A stretch of 64,000 bases of DNA from NCBI RefSeq assembly GCF_002736145.1, contig NZ_CP024160.1, positions 1,922,001-1,986,000 on the forward strand, written 5' to 3'. The DNA is from Collinsella aerofaciens. GTDB taxonomy: Bacteria; Actinomycetota; Coriobacteriia; Coriobacteriales; Coriobacteriaceae. Shown here piece after piece: positions 10,368 through 19,262 of this stretch; within the stretch, counting starts at the first letter, position 1; each line of letters begins with the position of its first letter. Both the position numbers and the translations under genes were made by a program. The notes under the pieces were generated by a model. It saw only the letters and a list, made by a program, of their open reading frames with translations, did not search any database and was not told the origin of the DNA.

Positions 10368-10925
10368 ATGAAAAAGAAGCTGCTGCTTGCGCCCCTCATG
10401 GCCGTTTTGGTTGCATGCGTGGTCGTGCTTTCCGGTTGTGGAGGCCCTTCGATCGAGGAACTCATCACCGAGGATCTTACGACTCAGTTTGACGAGGTCA
10501 AGAACGGTGGCGACGAGTTCCTTTCTGGTCTGGAGGAGGCTTCGGGCGACGAGTTCGAGCAGCTGGGTATCGATCCCAAGGAGTATGCCAAGACCTATCT
10601 CGAAGGCTTTGACTACGAGATCGGCGACGTGACGGTCGACGAGGACAAGGGTGTCGCGACCGCCGAGGTCTCCATCACCTGCAAGTCCATGAACAAGATC
10701 GTCGAGGACTTCTCCACCCAGTATCAGGAGAAGGTCGCCGCGCTTGATACGGTTCCCTCCGATGACGAGCTGTACAAGATGGCCGGTCAGGTTATGGTCG
10801 ATGTGACCAAGGCCACCGAGCCCAGGAAGACCACGGTTATCTTCAAGTACACCTGCAACGACGACGGCGAGTGGTCTGCCGACGACTCCGTCAACTCCGA
10901 GATGATGGATGCAATGCTGAGCTAG
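10368..10925 (+). CDS. Lipoprotein of unknown function
   Basis: Secreted lipoprotein of 185 residues. A Lys-rich start and hydrophobic stretch run into the lipobox LSGC with Cys at about residue 23. The mature part is acidic and alternates helices and strands. It looks like the DUF5105-type lipoproteins of Gram-positive bacteria, but that is tentative. GGGAGGAA precedes the ATG at 10368. It lies between the EIIA terminator and structured repeat copy 2, so it is probably transcribed on its own. No function can be assigned. Confidence 0.8.
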   Translation: MKKKLLLAPLMAVLVACVVVLSGCGGPSIEELITEDLTTQFDEVKNGGDEFLSGLEEASGDEFEQLGIDPKEYAKTYLEGFDYEIGDVTVDEDKGVATAEVSITCKSMNKIVEDFSTQYQEKVAALDTVPSDDELYKMAGQVMVDVTKATEPRKTTVIFKYTCNDDGEWSADDSVNSEMMDAMLS

Positions 10926-10928
10926 TTC

Positions 10929-11077
10929 GTTGCGGCGTTTTACCAAACGCCGCAACTGCTCGACGCTGCAAGCCCGCCAGGGCGGCAATCTGCCTTTCAA
11001 CTTCGGCGGCATGACCAGAAGGTCAATGCCGCCTCGTTTCAAGGCACCTTGCTCGCTCTGGCGGGCTTTCGCTGTCG
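10929..11077 (+). repeat. Structured 3'-end repeat element, copy 2
   Basis: It starts three bases after the lipoprotein stop. The first hairpin is GTTGCGGCGTTT, loop TACC, AAACGCCGCAAC (10929-10956), which differs from copy 1 on both arms yet pairs fully. CGACGCTGCAAGC follows, then the outer stem GCCCGCCAG (10972-10980) with CTGGCGGGC (11058-11066). The inner TGCCTT/AAGGCA stem and the AGAA-loop hairpin match copy 1. It ends with TTTCGCTGTCG. Confidence 0.85.
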
Positions 11078-11263
11078 TTGCCAAAACAACGGCGTTTCCT
11101 TGGCTGGCTTAGGTGGCACTTGTACCTGTGGCGTTGCCATCGCTGCCGAAGATGGCAGTTGGGGACGCTCCTTTTCTGCCGGCAGTTGGGGACACTTCTT
11201 TGGTGCAGGGGGCAGCTATAAGAGTCCCGTCCCACATTGGCTACCCGTGGGAGGGATGAGCGG
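11078..11263. other. Intergenic stretch with GGGGAC fragments
   Basis: No gene is visible. Two partial repeats, GGCAGTTGGGGACGCTCC and GGCAGTTGGGGACACTTC, are the same GGGGAC family seen after copies 1 and 3 of the structured element. Confidence 0.5.
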
Positions 11264-11932
11264 TTACTCGCCCAGAATCAGCGCCGCGAGCTCTGCCTGG
11301 GTGTCCACTACGTAGTCGGCGCCGGCGGCTTCCAGCTCTGCACGGCCGCGGAAGCCCCAGCTGACGCCCGCACTCTTAAGGCCAGCGTTGTGGCCGGTCA
11401 AAACATCGACATTGGAATCGCCCACATAGAGTGTGGTTGCCGGGTCGGCGCCTAGCTCTTTCATCACATGCAGCGTAACAGGCGCCTCGGGCTTGGGAGG
11501 AAACGCATCGACGCGGCCCTGCACCAGCGCAAAGCGCTCGGAACCAAAGTATTTCTCGATAAGCGGAACCGCCGAGACGTGGTCCTTGTTGGTGAGCACG
11601 GCAAGCTGCACGCCCGCGGCGCGCAGGCGGTCGAGCATCTCGATAGTACCGGCATAGGGGGCAGTGTGGTCCTCCTTGTGCTCGCCGTAATAGGCCCTAA
11701 ACTCGGCAAGCGTCTGCTCAAACATACGGCCGTCGCCTGCATACTCGGCGGGCATAAAGCGCTCGACCAGCTTGAGCATGCCGTTTCCCACCTTGTAGCG
11801 GTACTCGTCTACGGCAAACGTGGGCCAGCCGTGCATCTCGCAGGTATGGTTGCCGGCGGCCGCCAGGTCCTCGAGCGTGTTGAGAATGGTGCCGTCCAGG
11901 TCAAAGATCACATGGGAAAAAGCTGCTGCCAT
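11264..11932 (-). CDS. HAD-superfamily phosphatase, phosphoglycolate phosphatase-like
   Basis: HAD hydrolase of 222 residues. The nucleophile motif IFDLDGTILNT begins at residue 8, motif II is AVLTNK, and the motif III/IV region is PPKPEAPVTLHVMKELG with YVGDSNVDV. A cap domain lies between. The closest functional group is phosphoglycolate phosphatase (Gph/PpaX), but substrate cannot be read from sequence. AGGAG precedes the ATG at 11932; the longer frame has no such site. It follows hypE by 105 bases on the same strand and could be read through from the hyp operon, though its role there is unclear. Confidence 0.85.
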   Translation of the reverse strand: MAAAFSHVIFDLDGTILNTLEDLAAAGNHTCEMHGWPTFAVDEYRYKVGNGMLKLVERFMPAEYAGDGRMFEQTLAEFRAYYGEHKEDHTAPYAGTIEMLDRLRAAGVQLAVLTNKDHVSAVPLIEKYFGSERFALVQGRVDAFPPKPEAPVTLHVMKELGADPATTLYVGDSNVDVLTGHNAGLKSAGVSWGFRGRAELEAAGADYVVDTQAELAALILGE

Positions 11933-12037
11933 GGGTGCTCCTGCCGCTTGAGTTGTAAAACGCACCCCATGATACTGGGCATGCGTGCCGGGCATGTTTG
12001 GAATCTGAATATCTTTAATAGCCCTGAGCCTTTGTCG

Positions 12038-13072
12038 TTAGCAAATCCTCGGCAGCTGCTCTCCCACGAGCATGTCGAGGATGCGGGTCGAGCCCCAGCC
12101 GGTGCGTACGCGCACGGCGGGACGGGCGCCCTCGGCAAGCGGCAGCACGCGGCCGATAATGGCAGCGTTTTCGCCGTAGCAAGCGGCGCGCATGGCGGCC
12201 AGCGCGGCATCGGCCTGCTCAGCCGGCACCACGGCAACCATCTTGCCCTCGTTTGCCACCTGCAGCACATCGTAGCCGAGCATCTCGCAGGCTGCCTGCA
12301 CGTCGGGGCGCACGGGCACGGCATCCTCGTCGACCTCCATGGCAACGCCGCTGGCCTGGGCAAACTCGTTGAGCGTGGATGCCAGGCCGCCGCGCGTGGG
12401 GTCGCGGAAGCAGCGGGTGCCGGGGGCAGCGGCGAGCACGTCGGCAATCAGATGGTTGAGCGGTGCGGCGTCGCTTTCGATGGCGCTCGAAAACGCCAGG
12501 CCCTCGCGTTGGCTCATGATGGCGATGCCGTGGTCGCCTAGCGTACCCGATACCAGGATGGCGTCGCCGGGCCGGCAGTTGGCACCGCTGAGCGTCACGC
12601 CTGCAGGCACCTCGCCCACGCCGGCGGTATTGATATAGACGCCGTCGGCACCGCCACGCTCGACCACCTTGGTGTCGCCGGTGATAATCTTCACGCCTGC
12701 CTCATGTGCCGTCTCGGCCATGGTCTGCACGATTTGACGCAGCTTGTCCATGGGGTAGCCCTCTTCGAGGATAAAGCCGCATGAGAGGTAGCGCACGTTG
12801 GCGCCCGAGGTCGCGACGTCGTTAACGGTTCCGCACACGGCGAGTCGGCCGATATTGCCGCCGGGGAAGAACTGCGGCGAGACTACAAAGCTGTCGGTCG
12901 ACATGGCGATGCGCCCGCTCGCGGGCAGCGCAGCGACGCCGGCATCGTTGCCCTCGAGCAGTTCGGGCGACCCAAAGGCATCCAAAAAGACCTCATCGAT
13001 GATGCGTTTCATCATCTGGCCGCCAGAGCCGTGGCCCAACAGGACAGTGCTATCGGTGGCAGTACGGGACAT
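12038..13072 (-). CDS. hypE: Hydrogenase maturation protein HypE
   Basis: HypE dehydrates a carbamoyl group on its C-terminal cysteine to give the cyanide ligand of the [NiFe] site, working with HypF. The 344-residue protein starts with LLGHGSGGQMM, contains the ATP-binding core (GDTKVVERGGADGVY) and ends in PRIC, the required C-terminal Cys. GGAG lies eight bases before the ATG. It is the last hyp gene of the run hypF-C-D-E and lies 84 bases after hypD. Assignment is firm. Confidence 0.97.
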   Translation of the reverse strand: MSRTATDSTVLLGHGSGGQMMKRIIDEVFLDAFGSPELLEGNDAGVAALPASGRIAMSTDSFVVSPQFFPGGNIGRLAVCGTVNDVATSGANVRYLSCGFILEEGYPMDKLRQIVQTMAETAHEAGVKIITGDTKVVERGGADGVYINTAGVGEVPAGVTLSGANCRPGDAILVSGTLGDHGIAIMSQREGLAFSSAIESDAAPLNHLIADVLAAAPGTRCFRDPTRGGLASTLNEFAQASGVAMEVDEDAVPVRPDVQAACEMLGYDVLQVANEGKMVAVVPAEQADAALAAMRAACYGENAAIIGRVLPLAEGARPAVRVRTGWGSTRILDMLVGEQLPRIC

Positions 13073-13156
13073 ATCGAAAACTCCAATCGAGGACGGAATT
13101 ATATGGGTGAGGTGCAGCGTCGACCGGCCCGCCGTTCGTTAGAGCGGCGGAACCCA

Positions 13157-14269
13157 TTAGCCTCGGTAGCGGAAATATGCTGCACAGCTGCCCTCGGAAC
13201 TCACCATGCAGGGGCCGACGGGATGCTCGGGTGTACAAGCTTGGCCGAACAGAGGGCAGTCGCTCGGCGTAATGGCCCCGCGCAGCACGTCGCCGCAGCG
13301 GCACCCACGCGGCTCGACCGTCGTCTCAACGGGCACATCAAAGCGAGTGCGGGCATCAAAGCGCGAGAACTCGGGGCGGATGGAAAGGCCCGAGTTGGCA
13401 ATCGGCCCCAGCCCGCGCCACGTGGTGTCGCATGGCTCAAACACCTGCTCGACCAGCTGGCGCGCCACGGGGTTGCCGTCTGCGTTGACGCCACGGCGGT
13501 AGGCGTTGTCGATTGCGGGCTGCCCCTCAACAACCATCTGGACCAGCATGCAGATGCCCTGCAGAATATCGACCGGCTCAAATCCGGTGACTACGCCTGG
13601 GGTATTGAACTCGTCGACCAAAAAGTCAAAGGGGGCTAAGCCCGTGATGGTGGCGACGTGGCCCGGCAGGATAAAGCCGTCGATAGTGGTCTCGGGATCG
13701 TTGGCGATGGCGCGCAGCGCCGGCGGCGTGGTCTTATGGGCACAGTAGACCGAGAAGTTCTGCAGCCCGCGCGCGTCTGCCTCCAGGATGGCGGCGGCGA
13801 TGGTAGGCGTCGTGGTCTCAAAGCCGACGCCCATAAAGATGACCGGGCGATCGGGGTTGTGTTCGGCGATATCGAGTGCATCGAGCGGGGAGTACACAAT
13901 GCGAATATCGCGCCCCGTCGCCTTTTGCGCGGCGAGCGAGGTAGACGACCCGGGCACGCGCATCATGTCGCCAAAGGTGGTGATGATGGCGCCGTCCATC
14001 TTGGCGAGCGCGATTGCATGGTCGATATCGCGGTTGGCGGTAACACAGACGGGGCAACCCGGACCGCTCAGCAGTTTGAGCCCGGCAGGCATAATGGAGC
14101 GAAAGCCATAGCGACCGATGCTCACGGTGTGCGTGCCGCAGACTTCCATAAGGTTGATGGCGCGGTCACCGACGAGTTCACGGATGCGCTCGATGAGCTC
14201 GCGAGCCAGCTTGGGATCGCGGAATGCCGAAAAGCCGATACCGGAGCGAGCCGGCTGTCCGGCCGCCAC
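13157..14269 (-). CDS. hypD: Hydrogenase maturation protein HypD
   Basis: HypD is the [4Fe-4S] scaffold on which, together with HypC, the Fe(CN)2CO unit is built. The 370-residue sequence has the family blocks EVCGTHT, GPGCPVCVT and a Cys-rich C-terminus (CGDVLRG, CTPEHPVGPCMVSSEG). The start is a GTG (14269-14267) whose first base is the last base of the hypC stop TAG, which suggests translational coupling. Assignment is firm. Confidence 0.97.
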   Translation of the reverse strand: MAAGQPARSGIGFSAFRDPKLARELIERIRELVGDRAINLMEVCGTHTVSIGRYGFRSIMPAGLKLLSGPGCPVCVTANRDIDHAIALAKMDGAIITTFGDMMRVPGSSTSLAAQKATGRDIRIVYSPLDALDIAEHNPDRPVIFMGVGFETTTPTIAAAILEADARGLQNFSVYCAHKTTPPALRAIANDPETTIDGFILPGHVATITGLAPFDFLVDEFNTPGVVTGFEPVDILQGICMLVQMVVEGQPAIDNAYRRGVNADGNPVARQLVEQVFEPCDTTWRGLGPIANSGLSIRPEFSRFDARTRFDVPVETTVEPRGCRCGDVLRGAITPSDCPLFGQACTPEHPVGPCMVSSEGSCAAYFRYRG

Positions 14270-14529
14270 TAGTAAGCCTCCGCCGGGTTGGTGGCCAGCT
14301 GGTCCTCTTTGGCCAGCTCGGTCATGGTGTTGACCAGGTCGAGCGTCTCCTGCGCCTCCTGCTCGTCGACAATCTGAATGCCAAAGCCGGCGTGCACGAG
14401 AATATAGTCGCCTACCTGTGCCGTCGGCACGAGGCGCAGCGAAACGGGGCGCTCGATGCCCATCATGTCGACGGTCGCCTTAAGGTCGTCGTCGCGTTTG
14501 ACCACTTTACCGGGAACGGCAAGGCACAT
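14269..14529 (-). CDS. hypC: Hydrogenase maturation chaperone HypC
   Basis: HypC/HybG chaperone of 86 residues that carries the iron-ligand unit between HypD and the hydrogenase large subunit. It begins MCLAVPGKV; Cys2 is the essential residue. A typical beta-barrel core with VGDYILVHAGFGIQ follows. It is separated from the upstream hypF stop by 131 bases without a visible gene and overlaps hypD by one base. Confidence 0.96.
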   Translation of the reverse strand: MCLAVPGKVVKRDDDLKATVDMMGIERPVSLRLVPTAQVGDYILVHAGFGIQIVDEQEAQETLDLVNTMTELAKEDQLATNPAEAY

Positions 14530-14660
14530 AATGTTCCCCTTTTATACGTTTTGCGCTGGATAGGCGCCTAATTACCCATCAGTTGATGGTAGCGCTCGCG
14601 GGAGTCACGAGCAAACGCGTTACACCTGTGAGACGGCGGCGCACAGACTGGCAAAACAGT

Positions 14661-17129
14661 CTATCGCGATGTTGTCTGCGCAAGACGAGCGTTTGCGACC
14701 GCCGCCTGACCGTAGGCGATGCAGCCGTCATTGACGGGTGCGGTGTGGGAGACAAGGACAGTAAGGCCTGTGCTTTTGAGCTCGCGGGTGAGGAACTGAA
14801 GCAGGAGTCGGTTCATGAACACGCCGCCCGAAAGCGCGACGGTGTCGATGCCTTCACGGACGCAGATCTCGCTTGCGATGCGGGCCGACGCGCGTGCGAT
14901 GGTGACATGGAAGTCGAGCGCGAGCTTGCCGGCGGGCACGCCGGTCCTGATTCCCTCCAAAAGCGCCTCAAAAAGCGGTCTGGAGTTCAGAACATGGCAG
15001 TCGTCCGGACGGGATGATTCGGTTACGGAAAAGCTGGCCATATTGCCGGTGGGGCAGGCACTTTCACTACTGAGCGCGCGCCAGGCGGCGGCTTCGAATT
15101 CTATGGCGGGTTCGCCCTCGTAGGTTGCCTTGTCGCAGATGCCCAGAATTGCTGCCGCGGCATCAAAGAGACGCCCCATGCTGCTGGTACGCGGGCTGTT
15201 GATGCCGCGCTCGATCATGGTGGCTGTCACGCTGCGCGTTTGCTCGTCGAGGCTGTCCAAAAGCCGAGCGGCGCCTGGGTGCTCGAGTAGGCCGAGCTCA
15301 CTGAGCAGGGCAAAGGCGTTGCGGCGGGCGTCGCGCACGGAGGCCGCCCCGCCGGGGAGCGCCCAGGTGCGCAAATGCGCGGCGCGCTCAAAGCCGCCAA
15401 GGCTGGCAACAAGAAACTCGCCGCCCCAAATGGTCCCATCGGTGCCGGCGCCGGTGCCGTCAAAGGCGATGCCAAGGACGCGCGCGTCGGTTGTAAGCTG
15501 GCCCGCGGCGATAGCCTCGGCCATTACGCTCGCGATATGCGCATGATGGTGCTGCACCTCGACGAGTGACAGATTGCATTTTCGCGCCTGCTCGCGCGCC
15601 CACTGGCTCGATAGATAGCTGGGATGTACATCGCAGGCCAAGGCGGCGGGCGCCAAGTCAAAGAGATCTTCCAAGCGCGTGCGCGCGGCGTTCCAGGCAT
15701 CGAAGGTCCCGCCGTTTTCAACATCGCCGATATGCTGCGACACAAAACAGGTTGCCTCGCCGTTCGTCCCTTCACGCGTGAGCGCAATCGTGGCCTTTTG
15801 TTGTGGCCCGCAGGCGAGCACACAGGACGGAGCGCCGTCGAGCGCCGGCAACGGCAGCGGCTGGGGTGCATATCCGCGAGCGCGGCGAACGGGCATAACG
15901 GCGCCGTCGACCACGCGTACCACAGAGTCGTCGTAGCGCGACAGAATTGCGCGGTCGTTACCGAGCAACGCGTCGGCGATGCCGGCGGCAACGAGGTGTT
16001 CCCAGGCAAGGTCGTCGTCGGTCTCGATGGGTTCTTCGCTCAGGTTTCCGCTGGTCATGACGAGCGCGTGCATACCGCGGGCTTCTGCCTCGGCAAGCAA
16101 CAGATGCTGAAGCGGGGTGTAGGGGAGCATAACACCGAGTTCGGGAAGGTCGTGCGCGACGGACGGCGCGAGCGCGAGGGCGTCGGGGGAGCCGCCGCTC
16201 TCGCAAACAGCACGTCGGCGCAGCAGCACAATGGGGCGAATGCTGCCGGCCAGCAAGCCGCGTTCAACGTCGTTGACATGGCACAGGCGTTCAACGTCGG
16301 CAAGGTCGCGTACCATAACGGCAAGCGGTTTGTTGCTGCGGCGTTTGCGGCGGCGAAGCTCGGCTACCGCCTGCTCGTTGGAGGCGTCGCATGCCAAGTG
16401 AAATCCGCCCAGGCCCTTGATGGCGACGATGCCACCAACGGCCAGCAGCTCAACGCAGCGGTCGATAATGGCGTCGCTGGTCTCGCGCGTGGTGCCGACG
16501 GCCAGCGGCGCGGCGGCTTCGCCCGGCTCATCGCCCACGCTCGCTTCGCGCCACGTAATGTGCGGCCCGCAATTAAAGCAGGCATCGGGCTGCGCGTGAA
16601 AGCGACGGTCGAGCGGATTGGCATACTCCGCGGCACACTCAGGGCACATGGGAAAACGGTCCATCGAGGTAGCCGCTCGGTCATAAGGCAGCGATCGGAT
16701 GATGGTAAAGCGTGGGCCGCAGTTAGTGCAGTTGATAAAGGGGTAATGATAGCGTCGGTCGGCGGGATCGAACAGCTCGCGCAGGCAATCGTCGCAGGTG
16801 GCGATATCGGGCGAGACGAGCGTCGTGTGCGCGGTCTGGTTCTGCGATGCTACGATGCGAAAACCCTCTTCATTGGCGGCATCCCAACCGTTGGCTGCCA
16901 GGTCCACAACCTCGACATGCTCTACGCGGGCTGCCGCGGGCGCATGCTCAGAAAGCGCGGCAACAAAAGCATCGAGCGCACCGGCCAGAGCATGCGCTTC
17001 GATATGCACGCCGTCGCCCGCGTTGAGCACCCATCCGCAAATGCCATGCGCCATGGCCTCGCGATACACAAACGGCCGCATGCCAACGCCCTGCACAATG
17101 CCCGTTACATGAATATGCACATGCCGCAT
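14661..17129 (-). CDS. hypF: Carbamoyltransferase HypF
   Basis: HypF turns carbamoyl phosphate into carbamoyl-adenylate and hands the carbamoyl group to HypE. The 822-residue protein has an N-terminal acylphosphatase domain (GIVQGVGMRPFVYR), two zinc-finger pairs (CDDC/CTNC and CPEC/CFNC), a YrdC-like domain and a C-terminal Kae1-like domain with VQHHHAHIASV. GAGGGG lies six bases before the ATG at 17129; the upstream frame lacks support. It lies 42 bases after nikR, with a fragment of a GGGACAGG repeat in the gap. A long open frame on the opposite strand is a shadow. Confidence 0.96.
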   Translation of the reverse strand: MRHVHIHVTGIVQGVGMRPFVYREAMAHGICGWVLNAGDGVHIEAHALAGALDAFVAALSEHAPAAARVEHVEVVDLAANGWDAANEEGFRIVASQNQTAHTTLVSPDIATCDDCLRELFDPADRRYHYPFINCTNCGPRFTIIRSLPYDRAATSMDRFPMCPECAAEYANPLDRRFHAQPDACFNCGPHITWREASVGDEPGEAAAPLAVGTTRETSDAIIDRCVELLAVGGIVAIKGLGGFHLACDASNEQAVAELRRRKRRSNKPLAVMVRDLADVERLCHVNDVERGLLAGSIRPIVLLRRRAVCESGGSPDALALAPSVAHDLPELGVMLPYTPLQHLLLAEAEARGMHALVMTSGNLSEEPIETDDDLAWEHLVAAGIADALLGNDRAILSRYDDSVVRVVDGAVMPVRRARGYAPQPLPLPALDGAPSCVLACGPQQKATIALTREGTNGEATCFVSQHIGDVENGGTFDAWNAARTRLEDLFDLAPAALACDVHPSYLSSQWAREQARKCNLSLVEVQHHHAHIASVMAEAIAAGQLTTDARVLGIAFDGTGAGTDGTIWGGEFLVASLGGFERAAHLRTWALPGGAASVRDARRNAFALLSELGLLEHPGAARLLDSLDEQTRSVTATMIERGINSPRTSSMGRLFDAAAAILGICDKATYEGEPAIEFEAAAWRALSSESACPTGNMASFSVTESSRPDDCHVLNSRPLFEALLEGIRTGVPAGKLALDFHVTIARASARIASEICVREGIDTVALSGGVFMNRLLLQFLTRELKSTGLTVLVSHTAPVNDGCIAYGQAAVANARLAQTTSR

Positions 17130-17171
17130 GCGACACCCCTCATCAAAACCGACCAAATAGGGACAGGTGCG

Positions 17172-17684
17172 CTACAGCCCCAGGCTCTGCTTGGTGGCGG
17201 CGCACGTGAGCTCGCCGTGCTTAACGCCGCGCAGGCCCAGCAGACGGTCGGCTAGTTCGTAGACGCGCTCGCCGCGACCCTTGAGCGCCAGAATCTCCAA
17301 GCAGTTGTGGTGATCCAGATGCACGTGCATGGTCGATACGATCTCGTCGGTGTAGTCGTGCTGCACTTCGTCCAGACGGCGCGTCAGGTCGCCGGTATGG
17401 TGGTCGTAGATCATGGTGAGCGACCCGATAACATGCTCATCGGGCGTGCGCATCTGCTCCTTGGCGATCGAGGCGCGAATCAGGTCGCGCACGGCCTCGG
17501 AGCGGTTGGCCACGTCGCCGCGGCGCGCGATCTGTTCGTCAAAACGGCGCAGCAGGTCGTCCGGTGCGGTAACCGAAAAGCGGACCAGCTCGGAGCCGGA
17601 ACCACTACAGTGGCAGCCCGCGTCACCGTCCGCCCCGTGCGGATGCTCGTGCTCGTACCCGCAGCCGTGCTCGTGTTCGACCAC
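17172..17684 (-). CDS. nikR: Nickel-responsive regulator NikR
   Basis: Ribbon-helix-helix repressor with C-terminal ACT-like nickel domain, 170 residues. The nickel ligands are all present: His109, His120 and His122 in MHVHLDHHNC, and Cys128, matching E. coli His76, His87, His89 and Cys95. The RHH segment is ELVRFSVTAPDDLLRRF. An unusual N-terminal extension of about 30 residues is rich in His and Cys (EHEHGCGYEHEHPH), which could store or deliver metal. The start is GTG, directly after the stop of the small upstream gene. Its location before hypF suggests that nickel controls hydrogenase maturation here. Confidence 0.93.
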   Translation of the reverse strand: MVEHEHGCGYEHEHPHGADGDAGCHCSGSGSELVRFSVTAPDDLLRRFDEQIARRGDVANRSEAVRDLIRASIAKEQMRTPDEHVIGSLTMIYDHHTGDLTRRLDEVQHDYTDEIVSTMHVHLDHHNCLEILALKGRGERVYELADRLLGLRGVKHGELTCAATKQSLGL

Positions 17685-17685
17685 G

Positions 17686-17934
17686 TTACACCAGCTTCAC
17701 GGAGCCGACGGAGTTGTGGTCGGCCTCGATGACCTCTTCGTAGCCCTCGAGTGCGTCGTGGGCCTCGTGCAGCGCGGCCATGGTTGCCTCGAGCTTGGCG
17801 CCGATGCGCTCCATGTCAAAATTCTCGGTCGCATGCAGCAGCTGATGGCTCCACTCGTGAGCGAGCTCGATGGTGTCGTCGACCTGCTTGACGCTCATGG
17901 CAAGCTGGCTCATGTTCATTCCAACGTCATGCAT
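17686..17934 (-). CDS. Small helical protein of unknown function, upstream of nikR
   Basis: Protein of 82 residues, acidic and helical throughout (VDDTIELAHEWSHQLLHATENF), with no membrane segment and several histidines. I do not recognise the family. GGAG lies seven bases before the ATG. Its stop codon is followed one base later by the nikR GTG, so the two are certainly cotranscribed, and it is the first gene of the nikR-hyp run. A role in nickel handling is only an inference from position. Confidence 0.75.
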   Translation of the reverse strand: MHDVGMNMSQLAMSVKQVDDTIELAHEWSHQLLHATENFDMERIGAKLEATMAALHEAHDALEGYEEVIEADHNSVGSVKLV

Positions 17935-18005
17935 GGGAAATCTCCTTTTGTATGGGGCAGTTCAGTGGTTCAGATTTTACTACGCCCACTCTGTGCGCAG
18001 CTGCA

Positions 18006-18044
18006 TAAGAAAACGGGTGCGAGTCTGTGCGACTCGCACCCGTT
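18006..18044 (-). terminator. Terminator downstream of trxA
   Basis: A perfect 14-base stem (AACGGGTGCGAGTC with GACTCGCACCCGTT, 18012-18044) is followed on the minus strand by TTTTCTT. It ends trxA, so the nikR-hyp run below must have its own promoter within 17935-18005. Confidence 0.85.
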
Positions 18045-18155
18045 CACTGGGGGCTGTTTGTAGCTACCATACTATCCGTGGTCGCACGCGCCGCACCCGG
18101 CAGTCCGGCGAGCGGTGCAAAACCGCTCATGGACGGCGGGTAAGTAACAAGCGTA

Positions 18156-18476
18156 TTACAGATGCTTCTCCAACAGCGCCTGCAGCCTCGCCTTGGGCAG
18201 CGCGCCGACCGAGCGGTCAATCTCCTCGCCGTTCTTAAACACAATCAGCGTGGGGATGCTCATGACGCCATACTTCATGGCCAGGTCCTGGTTGTCGTCG
18301 ACGTTGCATTTGGCAACGGCAAGCTTGCCCGCCAGCTCATCGGCAACCTCGTCAACGATGGGCGAGAGGGATCGACAGGGCCCGCACCACGGTGCCCAAA
18401 AATCGACCAGCACGGGCAGGCTGTCGTTAACGATGGAATCGAAGTTCTCGGGGGTAATCTGATTAATGTCAGCCAT
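18156..18476 (-). CDS. trxA: Thioredoxin
   Basis: Cytoplasmic thioredoxin of 106 residues that reduces protein disulfides. The active site is WAPWCGPCR, and the cis-proline region reads SIPTLIVF. GGAG lies seven bases before the ATG at 18476; a longer frame upstream is not supported. Between its stop and the terminator lie about 110 bases containing a GAGCGG/CCGCTC hairpin of no clear role. It is divergent from the unknown gene at 18613. Confidence 0.95.
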   Translation of the reverse strand: MADINQITPENFDSIVNDSLPVLVDFWAPWCGPCRSLSPIVDEVADELAGKLAVAKCNVDDNQDLAMKYGVMSIPTLIVFKNGEEIDRSVGALPKARLQALLEKHL

Positions 18477-18612
18477 GGTGACCTCCATAATGCGACGCGG
18501 CTCGGCCGCGTAAAACTCAGTACGACCGTGCTTATACCCAGCCGCCCGCAAAGCAACCACTCGCGGGCGGCTCTTTTATATAATGGTGGGCACGCAAACG
18601 ATTGGAGAGCGC

Positions 18613-19188
18613 ATGTCCACGTCACAAAGCCAGAAAAAAGAAGCCATCGCCCAGGCGGCCGAGCAGGAGCTCACATCGCTTGCGGTCCGTGGCGTGCGCA
18701 TCGTGGGCAACGCGTGCTCGCCGATCGTGCTGGTCAAAGGCGATTTGGACGAGGCCGAGCGTTCGGGCGGCGAGCTTGCCGCCGGCCCGGATGGCGCGGC
18801 GTTGCGCAAGGCGCTTGGGGCCATCGGCTACGCGCCCGAGGATTTTTGCGTGCTGGCAAGCGTCGCCGGCACAGGTGACGGAGCGGTCACGGTGGGCGAG
18901 ACTCTGCCGTGCGAACTGTTCCGCGAGGCGCTTGAGGCCTTGGACCCCGAGGCGGTGCTACTGCTCGACAACAACGCGGCTGACGCCATGCGCGAGACCT
19001 ACGCCGATATGCTCGTGGCGATCGATGACTTCGACACCGCCATGCTCAAGCCCGGCCTGGTCGCCCATGTGCAGGGCCGCCGCGTGCTCGCACTCGACGG
19101 CTTTGAGGCGGCACTCACCGACAAGGCCGCTAAGCAGCGCATGTGGGCCTACATCAAGCAGCTGACTCCGGCGGCCGCGCCGCTGTAG
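18613..19188 (+). CDS. Unknown protein with a faint uracil-DNA-glycosylase-like segment
   Basis: Soluble protein of 191 residues. GGAGAG precedes the ATG at 18613. The stretch from about residue 35 (SPIVLVKGDLDEAE, GPDGAALRKALGAIGYAPEDF) has the spacing and feel of family 4/5 uracil-DNA glycosylases. It has no Fe-S cysteines and no clear catalytic motif, so this could be a degenerate relative or chance. No signal peptide or membrane segment is visible. It is divergent from trxA and convergent with the sensor kinase gene. Function unknown. Confidence 0.7.
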   Translation: MSTSQSQKKEAIAQAAEQELTSLAVRGVRIVGNACSPIVLVKGDLDEAERSGGELAAGPDGAALRKALGAIGYAPEDFCVLASVAGTGDGAVTVGETLPCELFREALEALDPEAVLLLDNNAADAMRETYADMLVAIDDFDTAMLKPGLVAHVQGRRVLALDGFEAALTDKAAKQRMWAYIKQLTPAAAPL

Positions 19189-19262
19189 CGAGCCCGCGTC
19201 GACAAACGACCCCGAGCGGGCGAGCCGTACCCGCGGAACGCAAATCCGTCGCGCCCGCGCCC

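Noticed and set aside
15624-17255. Open frame of 543 codons opposite hypF
   Set aside because: hypF has all expected domains on the other strand; composition shadow.
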